In this document: piece by piece, positions 24,109-32,701 of the stretch
How positions within the stretch are numbered: the first letter of the stretch is position 1
How the letters are laid out: the number at the start of each line of letters is the position of its first letter
Source of the DNA: Treponema sp.
Lineage (GTDB): Bacteria > Spirochaetota > Spirochaetia > Treponematales > Breznakiellaceae
Direction of reading: 5' to 3'
NCBI GenBank assembly: GCA_031275325.1
Contig: JAISOX010000053.1
Location: forward strand, 1-37,592
Length of the DNA: 37,592 bases
Position numbers and translations under genes: made by a program
The notes under the pieces: model-generated
Told to the model about the DNA's origin: nothing
Database searches by the model: none
Seen by the model: only the letters and a program-made list of their open reading frames with translations

Positions 24109-24744
24109 GTGCTTGGGGGAAAAAAGGTAAAAGTAAATGGTATGGCCGGGGGGATGGGCTTTGTACTGTCCTTTATCGTGGGGATCATCAGCGGCGGTAG
24201 TTTTCTTATTGTTCTTTTGCGGGCGTTTATTTTTGGAGCATGTTTTTTTGTCTTCATGGAGATTTCCCAGCGGCTTATTGGCGCCTTTCTCCCGGAACTG
24301 CTTAACCCCGATGAGGATACATCATCCGCAGCCTATGACGCCCCTGGTTCCCGGGTAGATATTTCCGTGGAAGATGAAACAGATAAGGAACGAGCTGATT
24401 TATTCGATGTATCCATATCCCCGGAGCAGAAGGACCTGGCCAGCAGGGGTGATGCTTTTATCGCTGCTGGAGGAGGATCCCTGGATCAGGAGCAGAAAAA
24501 AGACTATACTCAACAAAAAGGGGGGGGAGTAGATGATCCTACCGGCTTTGTGCCTTCAGTACCCGGTTCCACGGATAGTGTTCAAGAGATGGCCGAAAGG
24601 GATCCTTTTTTCTCGACCAATGAGGTTATTCCTGAGGTAACGTCAAGCAAAGCCAAGAGTACGAGCAGGGCGCCAAGTATGAAAGAAAATCTGGATCCGA
24701 GAAAAATGGCGTCCGCTATACAGACCATATTAAAACAAGAATAA
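24109..24744 (+). CDS. Conserved-position membrane protein of the flagellar cluster, unknown function
   Basis: 211 aa, GTG 24109; the AAGGTGG upstream is a plausible ribosome site. The N-terminal third holds two hydrophobic helices (MGFVLSFIVGIISGGSFLIV, LLRAFIFGACFFVFMEISQR). The remainder is a disordered, acidic and Ser/Gly-rich cytoplasmic or periplasmic tail, ending RKMASAIQTILKQE. I do not recognise a domain. Its place between flhG and the sigma-28 gene is where other treponemes also carry an unnamed gene, so a link to flagella is reasonable but only inferred. Confidence 0.75.
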   Translation: MLGGKKVKVNGMAGGMGFVLSFIVGIISGGSFLIVLLRAFIFGACFFVFMEISQRLIGAFLPELLNPDEDTSSAAYDAPGSRVDISVEDETDKERADLFDVSISPEQKDLASRGDAFIAAGGGSLDQEQKKDYTQQKGGGVDDPTGFVPSVPGSTDSVQEMAERDPFFSTNEVIPEVTSSKAKSTSRAPSMKENLDPRKMASAIQTILKQE

Positions 24745-24755
24745 GGGGATAGGCT

Positions 24756-25544
24756 ATGGGGAATGTCCCCCTGGAACAAAGAAGAGAAGATGAGCTTTGG
24801 GTGGAATACCACCAAAACCGGGATTTGAAGATTCGGGAACATTTTATTAAACAATATGCTCCTTTGGTGAAGTATGTGGCCGGTAAAGTTGCGATTGGTA
24901 TGCCCCATAATGTGGAGTTTGATGACCTAGTAGGGTACGGGGCATTTGGTCTCCTGGATGCTATTGATAAATTTGATCCTGATAAGGGGGTTAAATTTAA
25001 AACCTATGCGGTAACCCGCATCCGAGGGGCTATCTTTGATGAACTCCGTTCCATTGATTGGGTCCCCCGGTCGGTACGGCAGAAAACCCGGGAAGTGGAG
25101 GATGCCATAGGAACCTTGGAAGCGCAGCTTGGCAGAACCGCTACGGATCAAGAGATTGCGGGGTCCTTGGGTATGGACGAAGGTGAATATCTTAAAACCA
25201 TGATGAAGATATCCGGTACTTCGATCCTTTCCCTCAACGATGTGTGGTTCTCAGGGGATGAAAACGATAAAGTTTCTATTGGGGATAGCATTGAGGCTCC
25301 TATCAGTCTCAATCCTGATGTGATTGTCGAGAAAGATGAGATCCGCCGGGTCATTGTAGAGCATATCAATGAATTGCCGGACAAGGAAAAGAAGATTTTA
25401 GTTTTGTATTACTATGAGGATTTGACTTTAAAAGAGATAGGCCAGGTATTGGAAGTAACCGAATCCCGGGTATCTCAACTGCATACCAAAGCGATACTGC
25501 GGCTTAGGTCAAAACTCACGAATATTCGTAAAGGTATTATATAG
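24756..25544 (+). CDS. fliA: Flagellar sigma factor (FliA/WhiG family, sigma-28)
   Basis: 262 aa, ATG 24756, 11 bp after the previous stop. Region 2 has [38 protein letters not shown] and [20 protein letters not shown] (the RIRGAIxDELR motif is diagnostic of sigma-28). Region 3 follows ([20 protein letters not shown]) and region 4 is [40 protein letters not shown]. It directs transcription of late flagellar and chemotaxis genes. No anti-sigma FlgM is seen here. Copy C of the repeat element follows within 2 bp of its stop. Confidence 0.94.
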   Translation: MGNVPLEQRREDELWVEYHQNRDLKIREHFIKQYAPLVKYVAGKVAIGMPHNVEFDDLVGYGAFGLLDAIDKFDPDKGVKFKTYAVTRIRGAIFDELRSIDWVPRSVRQKTREVEDAIGTLEAQLGRTATDQEIAGSLGMDEGEYLKTMMKISGTSILSLNDVWFSGDENDKVSIGDSIEAPISLNPDVIVEKDEIRRVIVEHINELPDKEKKILVLYYYEDLTLKEIGQVLEVTESRVSQLHTKAILRLRSKLTNIRKGII

Positions 25545-25545
25545 A

Positions 25546-25687
25546 GCGGTTTTGAAACCCTACCCGTAGCGGTATGGGAAAAAAGGGAAAAAAGGGAAAA
25601 AGCAGAGGGGAGGCCGCTTTTTCGGGAGCCCGTTTCATGGGAAATGACGTTTCCCTGCGTAAGCGCGTTTTGAAAAAGACCCGCTAA
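25546..25687 (-). repeat. Intergenic repeat element, copy C (inverted)
   Basis: Read on the minus strand this matches copies A and B in order: TTTTTCAAAACGCG, CCCATGAAACGGGCTCCCG, GAAAAAGCGGCCTCCCC, CTGCTTTTTCCC, and an end with GGGTTTCAAAACCGC. The block also has three tandem 9-bp units (GGGAAAAAA, 25576-25602). It fills the 175-bp gap between the sigma factor and the Jag-N/FapA gene. Confidence 0.7.
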
Positions 25688-25719
25688 TTTAAGAAGCAAC
25701 AGGAGGGGGAGGAGAGAGA

Positions 25720-27684
25720 ATGGTTGATTTTGTTCAGCTTCAAGCTATCATGAAGGAGCGTTTGACCCAGGATAGGGCCATACGTACGGTTGATACCGAA
25801 GGCCCTACCCTGGAAGCGGCGATTACCGAAGCGGCTACCTTGCTTAACCTTCCGGTTAAACGGATTAATTATGAAATTACCGAAAAAGGGTTTTCCGGTT
25901 TTTTAGGGGTCGGTAAAAAAGACTGGAAAATTCGGGCCTACCCACGGTTGGTTACTAAGCAAGATGCGACGGTGGCATCAGTTTTAGCCGATGCCGATAC
26001 GGAAACCGCCGCGCCGGTGATGGTGAGTAAAGACGGGGATGTGTTTGTGCATCTGGATGACGATGGGGCAAATCTCAAGGTGGTAGCTCCCGTGATGGAA
26101 GGGAAACGGGTAACTAAGGGAGAAGCGATGAGAGCCCTCGCTGCCAAGGGAGCGATAGATATTGACGAAGACTTGGTTGCTATCGTGGTCAATGAGGCGA
26201 AGGGCGTATATGTACGGGTCGGTAGTTTCACTCGTAAATACACCAACGATAGTATGGTTTCGGTGAGTATTAGCGATCAAGATATGAAGGCCTATATTAC
26301 GCTGATGCCTCCAGGTCCTGGAGGGATCGATCTGTCTTTTGAGACGGTTATCAATGTTTTGCGGGATAACCGGGTGGTATATGGCATTAAAGAAGATTTT
26401 TTACGGGATTTTTTGGACCGTCCAAGCTATCGAGTGCCTGTGGTAGTAGCTGAGGGGACTCCAGGAGAGAACGGCCATGATGCATACATAGAGTACCTTT
26501 TTAAGACCACTCAGAAGCGGGGCCCCCTCCATGAGGGAATTGATGGAAGGGTCGATTTCAGGGATGTTAATACGATCCAAAATGTGGTCAAAGACCAGCC
26601 CTTAGCCAGAAAAATTCCCCCCGGAGAGGGAACCGTGGGTAGGACCGTGGTAGGGGGCTACCTCCCCGCTAAACCGGGCAATGATATTGAGATTCCCCTG
26701 GGGAATAATGTCCATGTCGGTGAAGATCGAGCCACTATTATTTCAGATATCCATGGTCAAGTCATATTGGCATCGGGGACGATCAATGTGGAACCGGTAT
26801 ACACGGTGCCGGGTAATGTGAATCTTAAAACCGGGAATATTATTTTCTTAGGTACTGTCGTGGTAACCGGTAATGTGGAGGACGGCTTTTCCGTTAAAGC
26901 CCAGGGAAATATTGAAGTTAAAGGGTCCGTTGAAATGGCGAATCTGGAAGCGGAAGGGGATATTGTCGTCCAGAAAGGTATTACCGGTCGAAATACCGGT
27001 ACGGTAAAGGCAGGGAAATCCGTCTATGCACGATTTATTGAGAATGCCGTGATTGAAGCAGGGAATATGGTGATTGTGTCTGACGGTATTATCAATTCCC
27101 GGGTGGATGCGCTGAAGCGGATAGTTTGTAAGGGTAAACGGGCCACCATCGTCGGGGGCCATCTGCGGGCTACTGAAGAGATTAATGCCAAGATCATCGG
27201 CAGCGCTGCCAGCGGTACGGAAACCATCTGTGAAGTCGGTATTGACCCCAAAAGTAAGAAAGAGTTGGATACCCTTATGGCGAATAAGGCAACCCGGGAA
27301 AAAGAAATCGAGCAATTGAAACTGGACTTCCAGACGCTTAACAATATTTTACAACAACGTAAATCCCTTCCTGAAGATAAAGATCTCCAAATGCAGGAAG
27401 TGATGGAACGGCACCGGACCCTATTGGCTGAAATAAAGGAAATAGATGAGAATATCAATAAAATACAAGAGTTGATTAATGGGGTAAAAGTCCGGGGACG
27501 GGTCTCTGCATCAGAAAAAATACTTCCAGGAGTTAAGATCATAATCCGGGATGTGGTCGAAACCGTAAAAAATGAATACCGGGCGACTACCTTTATTCTG
27601 GAAAATGAGTTGATACGGGTGACTAAATATGAAGAACCGGATGAAGAGGCAAAGCGAGGTCCTGATGGCTATACAACCAATTGA
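25720..27684 (+). CDS. FapA/DUF342-type protein with N-terminal Jag-N domain
   Basis: 654 aa, ATG 25720 with AGGAGGGGGAGG upstream. Residues ~20-75 (EGPTLEAAITEAATLLNLPV, INYEITEKGFSGFLGVGKKD) are a Jag-N type domain as in KhpB/Jag RNA-binding proteins. The rest is the DUF342/FapA region: PPGEGTVGRTVVGGYLPAKP, then a long right-handed repetitive beta segment (GTINVEPVYTVPGNVNLKTG, VVVTGNVEDGFSVKAQGNIE, and so on), and a coiled coil at ~515-590. FapA proteins affect flagellar placement or assembly in Vibrio; the role here is inferred. The last 20 bp overlap the next gene. Confidence 0.85.
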   Translation: MVDFVQLQAIMKERLTQDRAIRTVDTEGPTLEAAITEAATLLNLPVKRINYEITEKGFSGFLGVGKKDWKIRAYPRLVTKQDATVASVLADADTETAAPVMVSKDGDVFVHLDDDGANLKVVAPVMEGKRVTKGEAMRALAAKGAIDIDEDLVAIVVNEAKGVYVRVGSFTRKYTNDSMVSVSISDQDMKAYITLMPPGPGGIDLSFETVINVLRDNRVVYGIKEDFLRDFLDRPSYRVPVVVAEGTPGENGHDAYIEYLFKTTQKRGPLHEGIDGRVDFRDVNTIQNVVKDQPLARKIPPGEGTVGRTVVGGYLPAKPGNDIEIPLGNNVHVGEDRATIISDIHGQVILASGTINVEPVYTVPGNVNLKTGNIIFLGTVVVTGNVEDGFSVKAQGNIEVKGSVEMANLEAEGDIVVQKGITGRNTGTVKAGKSVYARFIENAVIEAGNMVIVSDGIINSRVDALKRIVCKGKRATIVGGHLRATEEINAKIIGSAASGTETICEVGIDPKSKKELDTLMANKATREKEIEQLKLDFQTLNNILQQRKSLPEDKDLQMQEVMERHRTLLAEIKEIDENINKIQELINGVKVRGRVSASEKILPGVKIIIRDVVETVKNEYRATTFILENELIRVTKYEEPDEEAKRGPDGYTTN

Positions 27685-28003
27685 TATCCAGACCTTGTTC
27701 ACGCAAGTGGAGAAGGTAGGTAAAATTCAGGCGTCCCAAAAAGAGGGTCTTGCTATTCAACAAGCCTTGCAGGGTATTCAAGTCCAGAAAAAGGTGGAAG
27801 CCCAAATCCAATCGGTAAATGAACCCCAGAATATGGGAGAAGGGTCTGAAGGGGTGCGGGATCGCAATCCCCGAAAACAACCGGAAGAGGAAGGGACAGG
27901 CCGCGAGGAGGCGGGAGGAAATACGGAAAAGGACAGCATTGCCGATCCAGTTTCCATCATACGAGATCCGACTCTAGGAAAAAACATTGATATAAATGGG
28001 TAG
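27665..28003 (+). CDS. Small conserved-type protein in the flagellar cluster, unknown function
   Basis: 112 aa from ATG 27665 (MAIQPIDIQTLFTQVEKVGK), after AGCGAGG, inside the end of the FapA-type gene. The N-terminal half is helical and amphipathic (QASQKEGLAIQQALQGIQVQ), and the C-terminal half is acidic, Gly/Glu/Arg-rich and probably disordered. No membrane segment. I do not recognise a family. Overlap with its upstream neighbour and close spacing downstream suggest co-translation with the FapA-type and the next gene. Confidence 0.7.
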   Translation: MAIQPIDIQTLFTQVEKVGKIQASQKEGLAIQQALQGIQVQKKVEAQIQSVNEPQNMGEGSEGVRDRNPRKQPEEEGTGREEAGGNTEKDSIADPVSIIRDPTLGKNIDING

Positions 28004-28034
28004 GCCTCCCTTATTCTGGAGGCATGGGAGTTGT

Positions 28035-28721
28035 ATGAATATAGCTATGGTTCTTTCTGTATCAACGCTTATAGCATGTGTTTGTTTCTTTATATACTGC
28101 CGAGCGTATCTGAGGCGCCGCACTGGATCCGAACGGATTTTAGCCGAATTCCGGGAAGAGGTGTATAAACTGATTGCCGAAATTGATGCGGCCACTGATA
28201 AGGATGCGCTTTTGGTGGAAGAGCGGATAAAAACCCTCCGGGCTACTTTAGAGGAGGTAGATAAGCGTATTAGCGTCCACCTCCGGGAAGCGGACCGGCG
28301 GCAATGCCAGGAAGAAGTCTATGCTGAATTAGGCAGAAAGCACCGCTTGACCAATCCTTTTTCTGCGGTTATCCAGCCTTTTCCCAAGGCCTATGATCTT
28401 TTTTCCGGCTCTTCCGCTAAAACCGGCACGAAGGGGAATCCCGAAGAACCAGAGGCTGCAGAAAAAGATATCCCTGTTGCATCCAGCGCGGCGGTGGGCT
28501 TTACCGCTCCCGCTGATACTGCGCCCATCCCCCTAAAACGGGAACCCGTAGGTCCCCGTATTGTGCGAGCCCAGCGGGAAATAACGCCGAAACCCCCTCC
28601 TTTCGCAGAACAGGTGGCGGAATTATCCAAGGCTGGTCTTTCAGCTAGTCTGATTGCCACACGGCTAGGAGTCAGCCTATCTGAGGTCGAACTGGCCATC
28701 GCCATTTCTGAACGATCATAG
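28035..28721 (+). CDS. Membrane-anchored protein with C-terminal HTH, SwrB/DUF6115-like layout
   Basis: 228 aa, start ATG 28035 after GGGAG; the frame opens 13 codons earlier inside the previous gene. One N-terminal membrane helix (MVLSVSTLIACVCFFIYCRA), a coiled coil (~25-95), a Pro/Ala-rich linker, and a short helical C-terminus (FAEQVAELSKAGLSASLIAT, RLGVSLSEVELAIAISERS) that looks like a helix-turn-helix. The same layout is found in SwrB (DUF6115), which follows the sigma-D gene in the Bacillus fla/che operon and helps activate flagellar export. The match is by layout and position only. It is the last gene of the cluster and overlaps the convergent UMP kinase by 6 bp. Confidence 0.65.
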   Translation: MNIAMVLSVSTLIACVCFFIYCRAYLRRRTGSERILAEFREEVYKLIAEIDAATDKDALLVEERIKTLRATLEEVDKRISVHLREADRRQCQEEVYAELGRKHRLTNPFSAVIQPFPKAYDLFSGSSAKTGTKGNPEEPEAAEKDIPVASSAAVGFTAPADTAPIPLKREPVGPRIVRAQREITPKPPPFAEQVAELSKAGLSASLIATRLGVSLSEVELAIAISERS

Positions 28722-29405
28722 GGGGCCTATGGTAGTACCGATAAAGGATTCCCCATGAAGTATTTTTTTTAAGTTTTCCAAATTACGCCCGGCAGCGCAG
28801 ATCACCGGGAGGTTCAGGTGTGCCGCATACCGGCTTGCAACAGGGTCGAAGGGAATATGCTTCCCCGGCGCCCATTCATCGCCCACCAGGCCGCGAAATT
28901 CCGCCCAGCTTATGGCGTCTATGGGTTTTGCCTGGGTGTTGGCGCGGGGATCATCGGTATAGACCTGTTCAATATTAGATAAATTGATCACCTTATCAGC
29001 CTTAAACCGTTCTGCCAGGAGGACCGCATCATAATCAGAAGAAAATCCTGGTTTCCATCCTGCGGCTACCAGTACCCGGCCCTCAAATACCGCCTGGGTT
29101 GGATCCGTTACCACTGCTTGGGTACACCAGGGCCCCAGTATTCCCCGAATAAGTTCTGCATTGAGCCGGGTCGCCATGATGCCAATCCAATCGGCCTGCT
29201 CGTGAGAAACTGCGGTCCCAGATATAGTCTGGTAGGCATGCTGCCATACCCGGGCAGGTCCGCCGCCGCCGGCTACTAAAATAAACCGGCGCTGGGACTC
29301 CTCTTCTAAAAGCATGGTGATGAGGGAGATAAAATCCTTCAAAAAAGGTTCATCCACCGTATCGGGGGCTACAATGGAACCGCCCACTGAAATAACCGTA
29401 ATCAT
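28716..29405 (-). CDS. UMP kinase, archaeal/spirochete type
   Basis: 229 aa on the minus strand. Start ATG at 29405-29403 (MITVISVGGSIVAPD) with AAGGAG 6 nt upstream; the frame extends upstream to 29558 without such support. Amino-acid-kinase fold: SVGGSI phosphate loop, RRFILVAGGGGPARVWQHAY, AGWKPGFSSDYDAVLLAERF and ADKVINLSNIEQVYTDDPR, which binds nucleotide. The protein matches the family of uridylate kinases shared by archaea and spirochetes rather than the usual bacterial PyrH. It phosphorylates UMP to UDP. The 3' end overlaps the last flagellar-cluster gene by 6 bp, with no terminator visible between them. Confidence 0.8.
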   Translation of the reverse strand: MITVISVGGSIVAPDTVDEPFLKDFISLITMLLEEESQRRFILVAGGGGPARVWQHAYQTISGTAVSHEQADWIGIMATRLNAELIRGILGPWCTQAVVTDPTQAVFEGRVLVAAGWKPGFSSDYDAVLLAERFKADKVINLSNIEQVYTDDPRANTQAKPIDAISWAEFRGLVGDEWAPGKHIPFDPVASRYAAHLNLPVICAAGRNLENLKKILHGESFIGTTIGPL

Positions 29406-29619
29406 ACTACACTCCTTAGCTGAAACTGAAACCCTATGCCGGAAGGACCGTGCGAGCGGAATGAGGATCGGTCCTGCAACCTGCCCGGAGGAACTTTTTT
29501 GACCTGAGTTCGATGCAATCTCATTTTTCTTTAGGCCCGTGAATGAACGCATTTCCACGAATTATTCAGATACATGAGCGTTAATTCGCGTCATTCGCGG
29601 AGTGTACTCTGGAAGTCCC

Positions 29620-29782
29620 GGACTCAAGTCCGCGACCGCCGGAGTTAAGTCCGCGACCGCCGGAGTCAAGTCCGCGACCGCCGGACTCAAGTCCGCTACT
29701 GCCGGACTCAAGTCCGCGACCGCCGGAGTTAAGTCCACAGCCGCTGGGGTCAAGTCCGCGACCGCCGGACTCAAGTCTGACG
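29620..29782 (+). repeat. 21-bp tandem repeat tract 3 (seven copies plus partial)
   Basis: Seven 21-bp units begin at 29620, each with the core AAGTCCGCGACCGCC or a close variant, headed by GGACTC, GGAGTT, GGAGTC or GGGGTC, followed by a partial unit to 29782. Both strands are open across it (GVKSATA-type heptads on plus, AVADLTP-type on minus), but neither frame has a ribosome site or recognisable ends. It lies in the 457-bp gap between two minus-strand genes (29406-29862). The remainder of that gap shows no gene or RNA I can support. Confidence 0.9.
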
Positions 29783-29862
29783 GACTTTTTCTCGCTGTCG
29801 AACGCACGTTAGGCAGCAGGCAGCTATTAGACTTGTTTCACCCCTGAAATTGCCGGACAAGC

Positions 29863-31515
29863 CTATTGGACGTACATACCGGTAATGGTAATGTCACTCC
29901 AGAGGGAAGAATAAGACGCTATGCCCCCTATCGCTTCTTCCCAGAGATTTTGTAGCGCATAATCCCGGCTGCGCACCGTGATCCTGCCCCGGGGGTCCAT
30001 CTGAGAAAGAACCTCCTGTCCACGGGAAAAGGCGATCCGCTGGTTATCCAGATTACCGAAATAATAACCTCCCGGTTCTTGATGCAGATTGAAATCCTCT
30101 GGAGCAATCCCTGCACCCAGGCACGGATCCACCGGTATCCAGCCGAATCCTTCAATCCAGAATTCCGCCCAGTAATGAGGGCTGGACAGGCGGGCGCGGT
30201 TTATGAGCACCCCTGCCACAGGAATGGCTGGTATGGCCGCTGCTCTGGCCAAGGCGCAAAAGAGGAGCGCCCCGGAATAGGCGTCCGTTTGTTTTTGCAT
30301 CAGCCCGTCCAGCGCGCTGTTATGCAGCGGCGTCCCCTGGATACCTCCTTCATATATAAGCCATTCGTATACTTTCCGGGCTTTTTCGTAGGGATTCCGC
30401 TCGTTACCGGTAATGGCATTCGCTCGTGCGGCTATGTCAGGATTATCCGAAGGTATCAGCGTGGAAGGAAGGGTATATACCGTAGGAATCGGAGAATCGC
30501 CGGTTTGCCGAATGGACTGGCTCTTCAAGGCAGTCTCCAAGGTATACACATCCACCAGATATGACAGGCTCATCCGGACGCTGGTATGCGCGGCTAGATC
30601 GGTTAATTGAAACAGGGTAGTCCCCTGGTAATGTTCTGCAAAAGGCTCCCTGTTCCGGGATAAGAGGGTAACATTCCGCTGGGAAGCGGAACTAACCGGA
30701 TGGGGGATCCAGAGGTACAGGGTATTCGGGGCTTCTGCCTCTTGTACCTGGATATCCACGGTATAGGCAATGGTGTAGCTGCGTTTTTCTTTGAAGGTTT
30801 TAGTTCCCGGCCTGCCGGTAATCGTAAACAAGACCGGCTTGGAACTTCCCCAGGGGGTCTGAACCAGGATATTCCCGCTTACCGCCCCGTCGGGAATCCG
30901 CAGGCGAATTTCCCGTTCACTCCAGAGCTCATAACCGAATTCCATTTCAAAAACCTCGACCATTTCCGGCTCTTGAGCTGCCTCAGGCGCGGTAGGGGAT
31001 GGTTCAGCATTCCACGGGAAAAACACCCCGCTTTTTTCCCGGGAAGCGCCGAAACCGCTTCCCTGTATGCTTATGAGGGCGCCAATGGAACCGGCTTCCG
31101 GTTTTATCGAACTGATTTGAGGCGCCAGCCCGACAACCTGGTTCTGTACCAGATCCGGCATGGCTGCCCGATTGGAAAAGAGCTGGGGGTTACTTTTCTT
31201 ACCATCCCTATGCACATATACCAGTCCGAATCCTCCCAATGCCGGTATTTTCACGGTAATGCGATCATCCTGCCACGTAAGGTATGAGGAACTAGTAGGG
31301 GGTATGCCTGAGATGGTGATGTACGATTCATGCTGTTCATCGCCAAAGCCGGTCCCTTCAATGGTGAGGATATCCCCGCTCATGCCGATCCGGGGATCAA
31401 TCGAAAGAATGAACGGCGCATCTTCTTTACAGGCATATAAACACAAACAGAACCAGGGAAAAAAGAACCCGTACCAGATCCGCTTGCCCACAGGCCCTTC
31501 CATAGGACGTTTCAT
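29863..31515 (-). CDS. Lipoprotein with two IPT/TIG domains and a transglutaminase-like domain
   Basis: 550 aa, ATG at 31515, overlapping the upstream gene by 4 bp. Signal sequence with lipobox L26-Y27-A28-C29, so likely lipid-anchored. Two IPT/TIG Ig-like domains: FILSIDPRIGMSGDILTIEG and QISSIKPEAGSIGALISIQG. After a beta-rich middle, a transglutaminase-like core spans ~385-465: ARKVYEWLIYEGGIQG, DAYSGALLFCALARAAAIPA, SPHYWAEFWIEGFGWIPVDP. His447 and Asp463 of the triad are present, but the position expected for the catalytic Cys reads Ala412 by eye, so it may be non-catalytic. Last gene of the ECF-sigma operon; probably an envelope or surface protein. Confidence 0.75.
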   Translation of the reverse strand: MKRPMEGPVGKRIWYGFFFPWFCLCLYACKEDAPFILSIDPRIGMSGDILTIEGTGFGDEQHESYITISGIPPTSSSYLTWQDDRITVKIPALGGFGLVYVHRDGKKSNPQLFSNRAAMPDLVQNQVVGLAPQISSIKPEAGSIGALISIQGSGFGASREKSGVFFPWNAEPSPTAPEAAQEPEMVEVFEMEFGYELWSEREIRLRIPDGAVSGNILVQTPWGSSKPVLFTITGRPGTKTFKEKRSYTIAYTVDIQVQEAEAPNTLYLWIPHPVSSASQRNVTLLSRNREPFAEHYQGTTLFQLTDLAAHTSVRMSLSYLVDVYTLETALKSQSIRQTGDSPIPTVYTLPSTLIPSDNPDIAARANAITGNERNPYEKARKVYEWLIYEGGIQGTPLHNSALDGLMQKQTDAYSGALLFCALARAAAIPAIPVAGVLINRARLSSPHYWAEFWIEGFGWIPVDPCLGAGIAPEDFNLHQEPGGYYFGNLDNQRIAFSRGQEVLSQMDPRGRITVRSRDYALQNLWEEAIGGIASYSSLWSDITITGMYVQ

Positions 31516-32114
31516 GGGCTGTTTTCAGGACCTCCTGGTTTTACCGGAACTCCCTCCGGTGAAGCTGAAGGAACCGTATCCGGGGACACCTCTTCGGATA
31601 GGGGGGCTTCCTTAGGATCCTCCAGTTCTTTTGCATTTTCTGAATAGGGATGTAATACCAATTGGATTTCTATATGAGCCTCATCTTGGGCATTAACCGA
31701 ACCCAGGGGGAAAAAATAGATCTGCTCCCCGAATTCCAGGGGTATCGACTGTATCGTGGTCTGATAGTGGATTCCCTGGTTGGGGATATCTATCCATATC
31801 TGGCCTTGAGCTACCAAGAGGTTGTTGCCGTCACGCCGGAGATAGGGGGTAAATTGCACTACCACAAGAATATTAGTACCCACCAGCTTCAAACTTACGG
31901 GCTTTCCAGGAATCGTAACTTTTGAATTAAAAGAATGCCAGACTTCCTGTTGGGTTTTTTCCACTACCCGGGCAATGATATCTAAGACCACTGCCCGCTC
32001 TTTGAGCGCTGGCAGCAGTTCTTCGAGAGAAGGTTCCTGAGCTGGTCCCCGGGCAGCAAGAAACAACAGGCTTCCGAAGAGGGTTACCCGCCGTAAGAGC
32101 GCGTAGGATCTCAT
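31512..32114 (-). CDS. Secreted protein of the ECF-sigma operon, unknown function
   Basis: 200 aa, start ATG at 32114. A signal peptide (LLRRVTLFGSLLFLAARGPA) is followed by AQEPSLEEL. The middle is beta-rich (VTIPGKPVSLKLVGTNILVV, VQFTPYLRRDGNNLLVAQGQ, IWIDIPNQGIHYQTTIQSIP) and the C-terminus is Pro/Glu/Ser-rich and acidic. I do not recognise a domain. It overlaps both neighbours by 4 bp, so it is translated together with the anti-sigma factor and the transglutaminase-like lipoprotein. Confidence 0.75.
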   Translation of the reverse strand: MRSYALLRRVTLFGSLLFLAARGPAQEPSLEELLPALKERAVVLDIIARVVEKTQQEVWHSFNSKVTIPGKPVSLKLVGTNILVVVQFTPYLRRDGNNLLVAQGQIWIDIPNQGIHYQTTIQSIPLEFGEQIYFFPLGSVNAQDEAHIEIQLVLHPYSENAKELEDPKEAPLSEEVSPDTVPSASPEGVPVKPGGPENSP

Positions 32115-32701
32115 GGACTTCTGTTTCTCCTCGTATAATCCGCAGCCCGCAGAATGGTGGGTTCCCCGGAACTAGAGAAACTCCGGGTCTCGGGAAGCCG
32201 TATGATCACGATATCGGTCATGTCCTGATTTTCCAGGTATTGCAGCACCTCGTTCATATCCGATACAGGTATAATACCCTGCATATCCACCGTCTCACTG
32301 GCTGCCATGGTATCCTGCTGAGGCGGCGAAATCCCCATAGGCAGTCTGGTTAAGATGAAAGCAAAAGCCATGATGAGCAATACCGCGGCTGCAGTTGCCA
32401 GAGGCAGGGGAATCGAAAGGCTCCGCTGCCAGAGGCTAGGGCGCTGTCTCCAGCCCCATTTTTCAGTTTCCAGACGAACCATACGCTGCCACACCCGATC
32501 CTTTGCAGCTTCCATGGCTGGAATTTTAGGCGTGATCCCTCCTGCATAAGGATCCCTCAGGGCTTCTGAACACCCCCTGAACCGTTCAAGCCGGGCCTTA
32601 CATACCGGACACGATATGAGGTGCAACTCCATTTTTTCTTTCCATGGAGAAGGAAGCTCCTGGTCAAAGTATACGGAAAGAATGTGATAATCAGGACACA
32701 T
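32111..32701 (-). CDS. Membrane anti-sigma factor with zinc-binding motif
   Basis: 196 aa from ATG at 32701 (MCPDYHILSVYFDQELPSPW), with AAGG about 9 nt upstream; an ATG at 32710 is the alternative. The ZAS-type zinc motif His27-x3-Cys31-x2-Cys34 lies in the N-terminal cytoplasmic region. One membrane helix at ~91-115 (LPLATAAAVLLIMAFAFILT) is followed by an extracytoplasmic domain (VDMQGIIPVSDMNEVLQYLE, NQDMTDIVIIRLPE). The layout is that of anti-sigma factors that hold ECF sigmas until an envelope signal. The start overlaps the sigma gene by 11 bp, the usual pairing. Confidence 0.85.
   Translation of the reverse strand: MCPDYHILSVYFDQELPSPWKEKMELHLISCPVCKARLERFRGCSEALRDPYAGGITPKIPAMEAAKDRVWQRMVRLETEKWGWRQRPSLWQRSLSIPLPLATAAAVLLIMAFAFILTRLPMGISPPQQDTMAASETVDMQGIIPVSDMNEVLQYLENQDMTDIVIIRLPETRSFSSSGEPTILRAADYTRRNRSP

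Noticed and set aside
29562-29847. Two opposite 81-residue frames over the third repeat tract
   Set aside because: Both are open only because the 21-bp unit has no stop codons in those frames; neither has translation signals.
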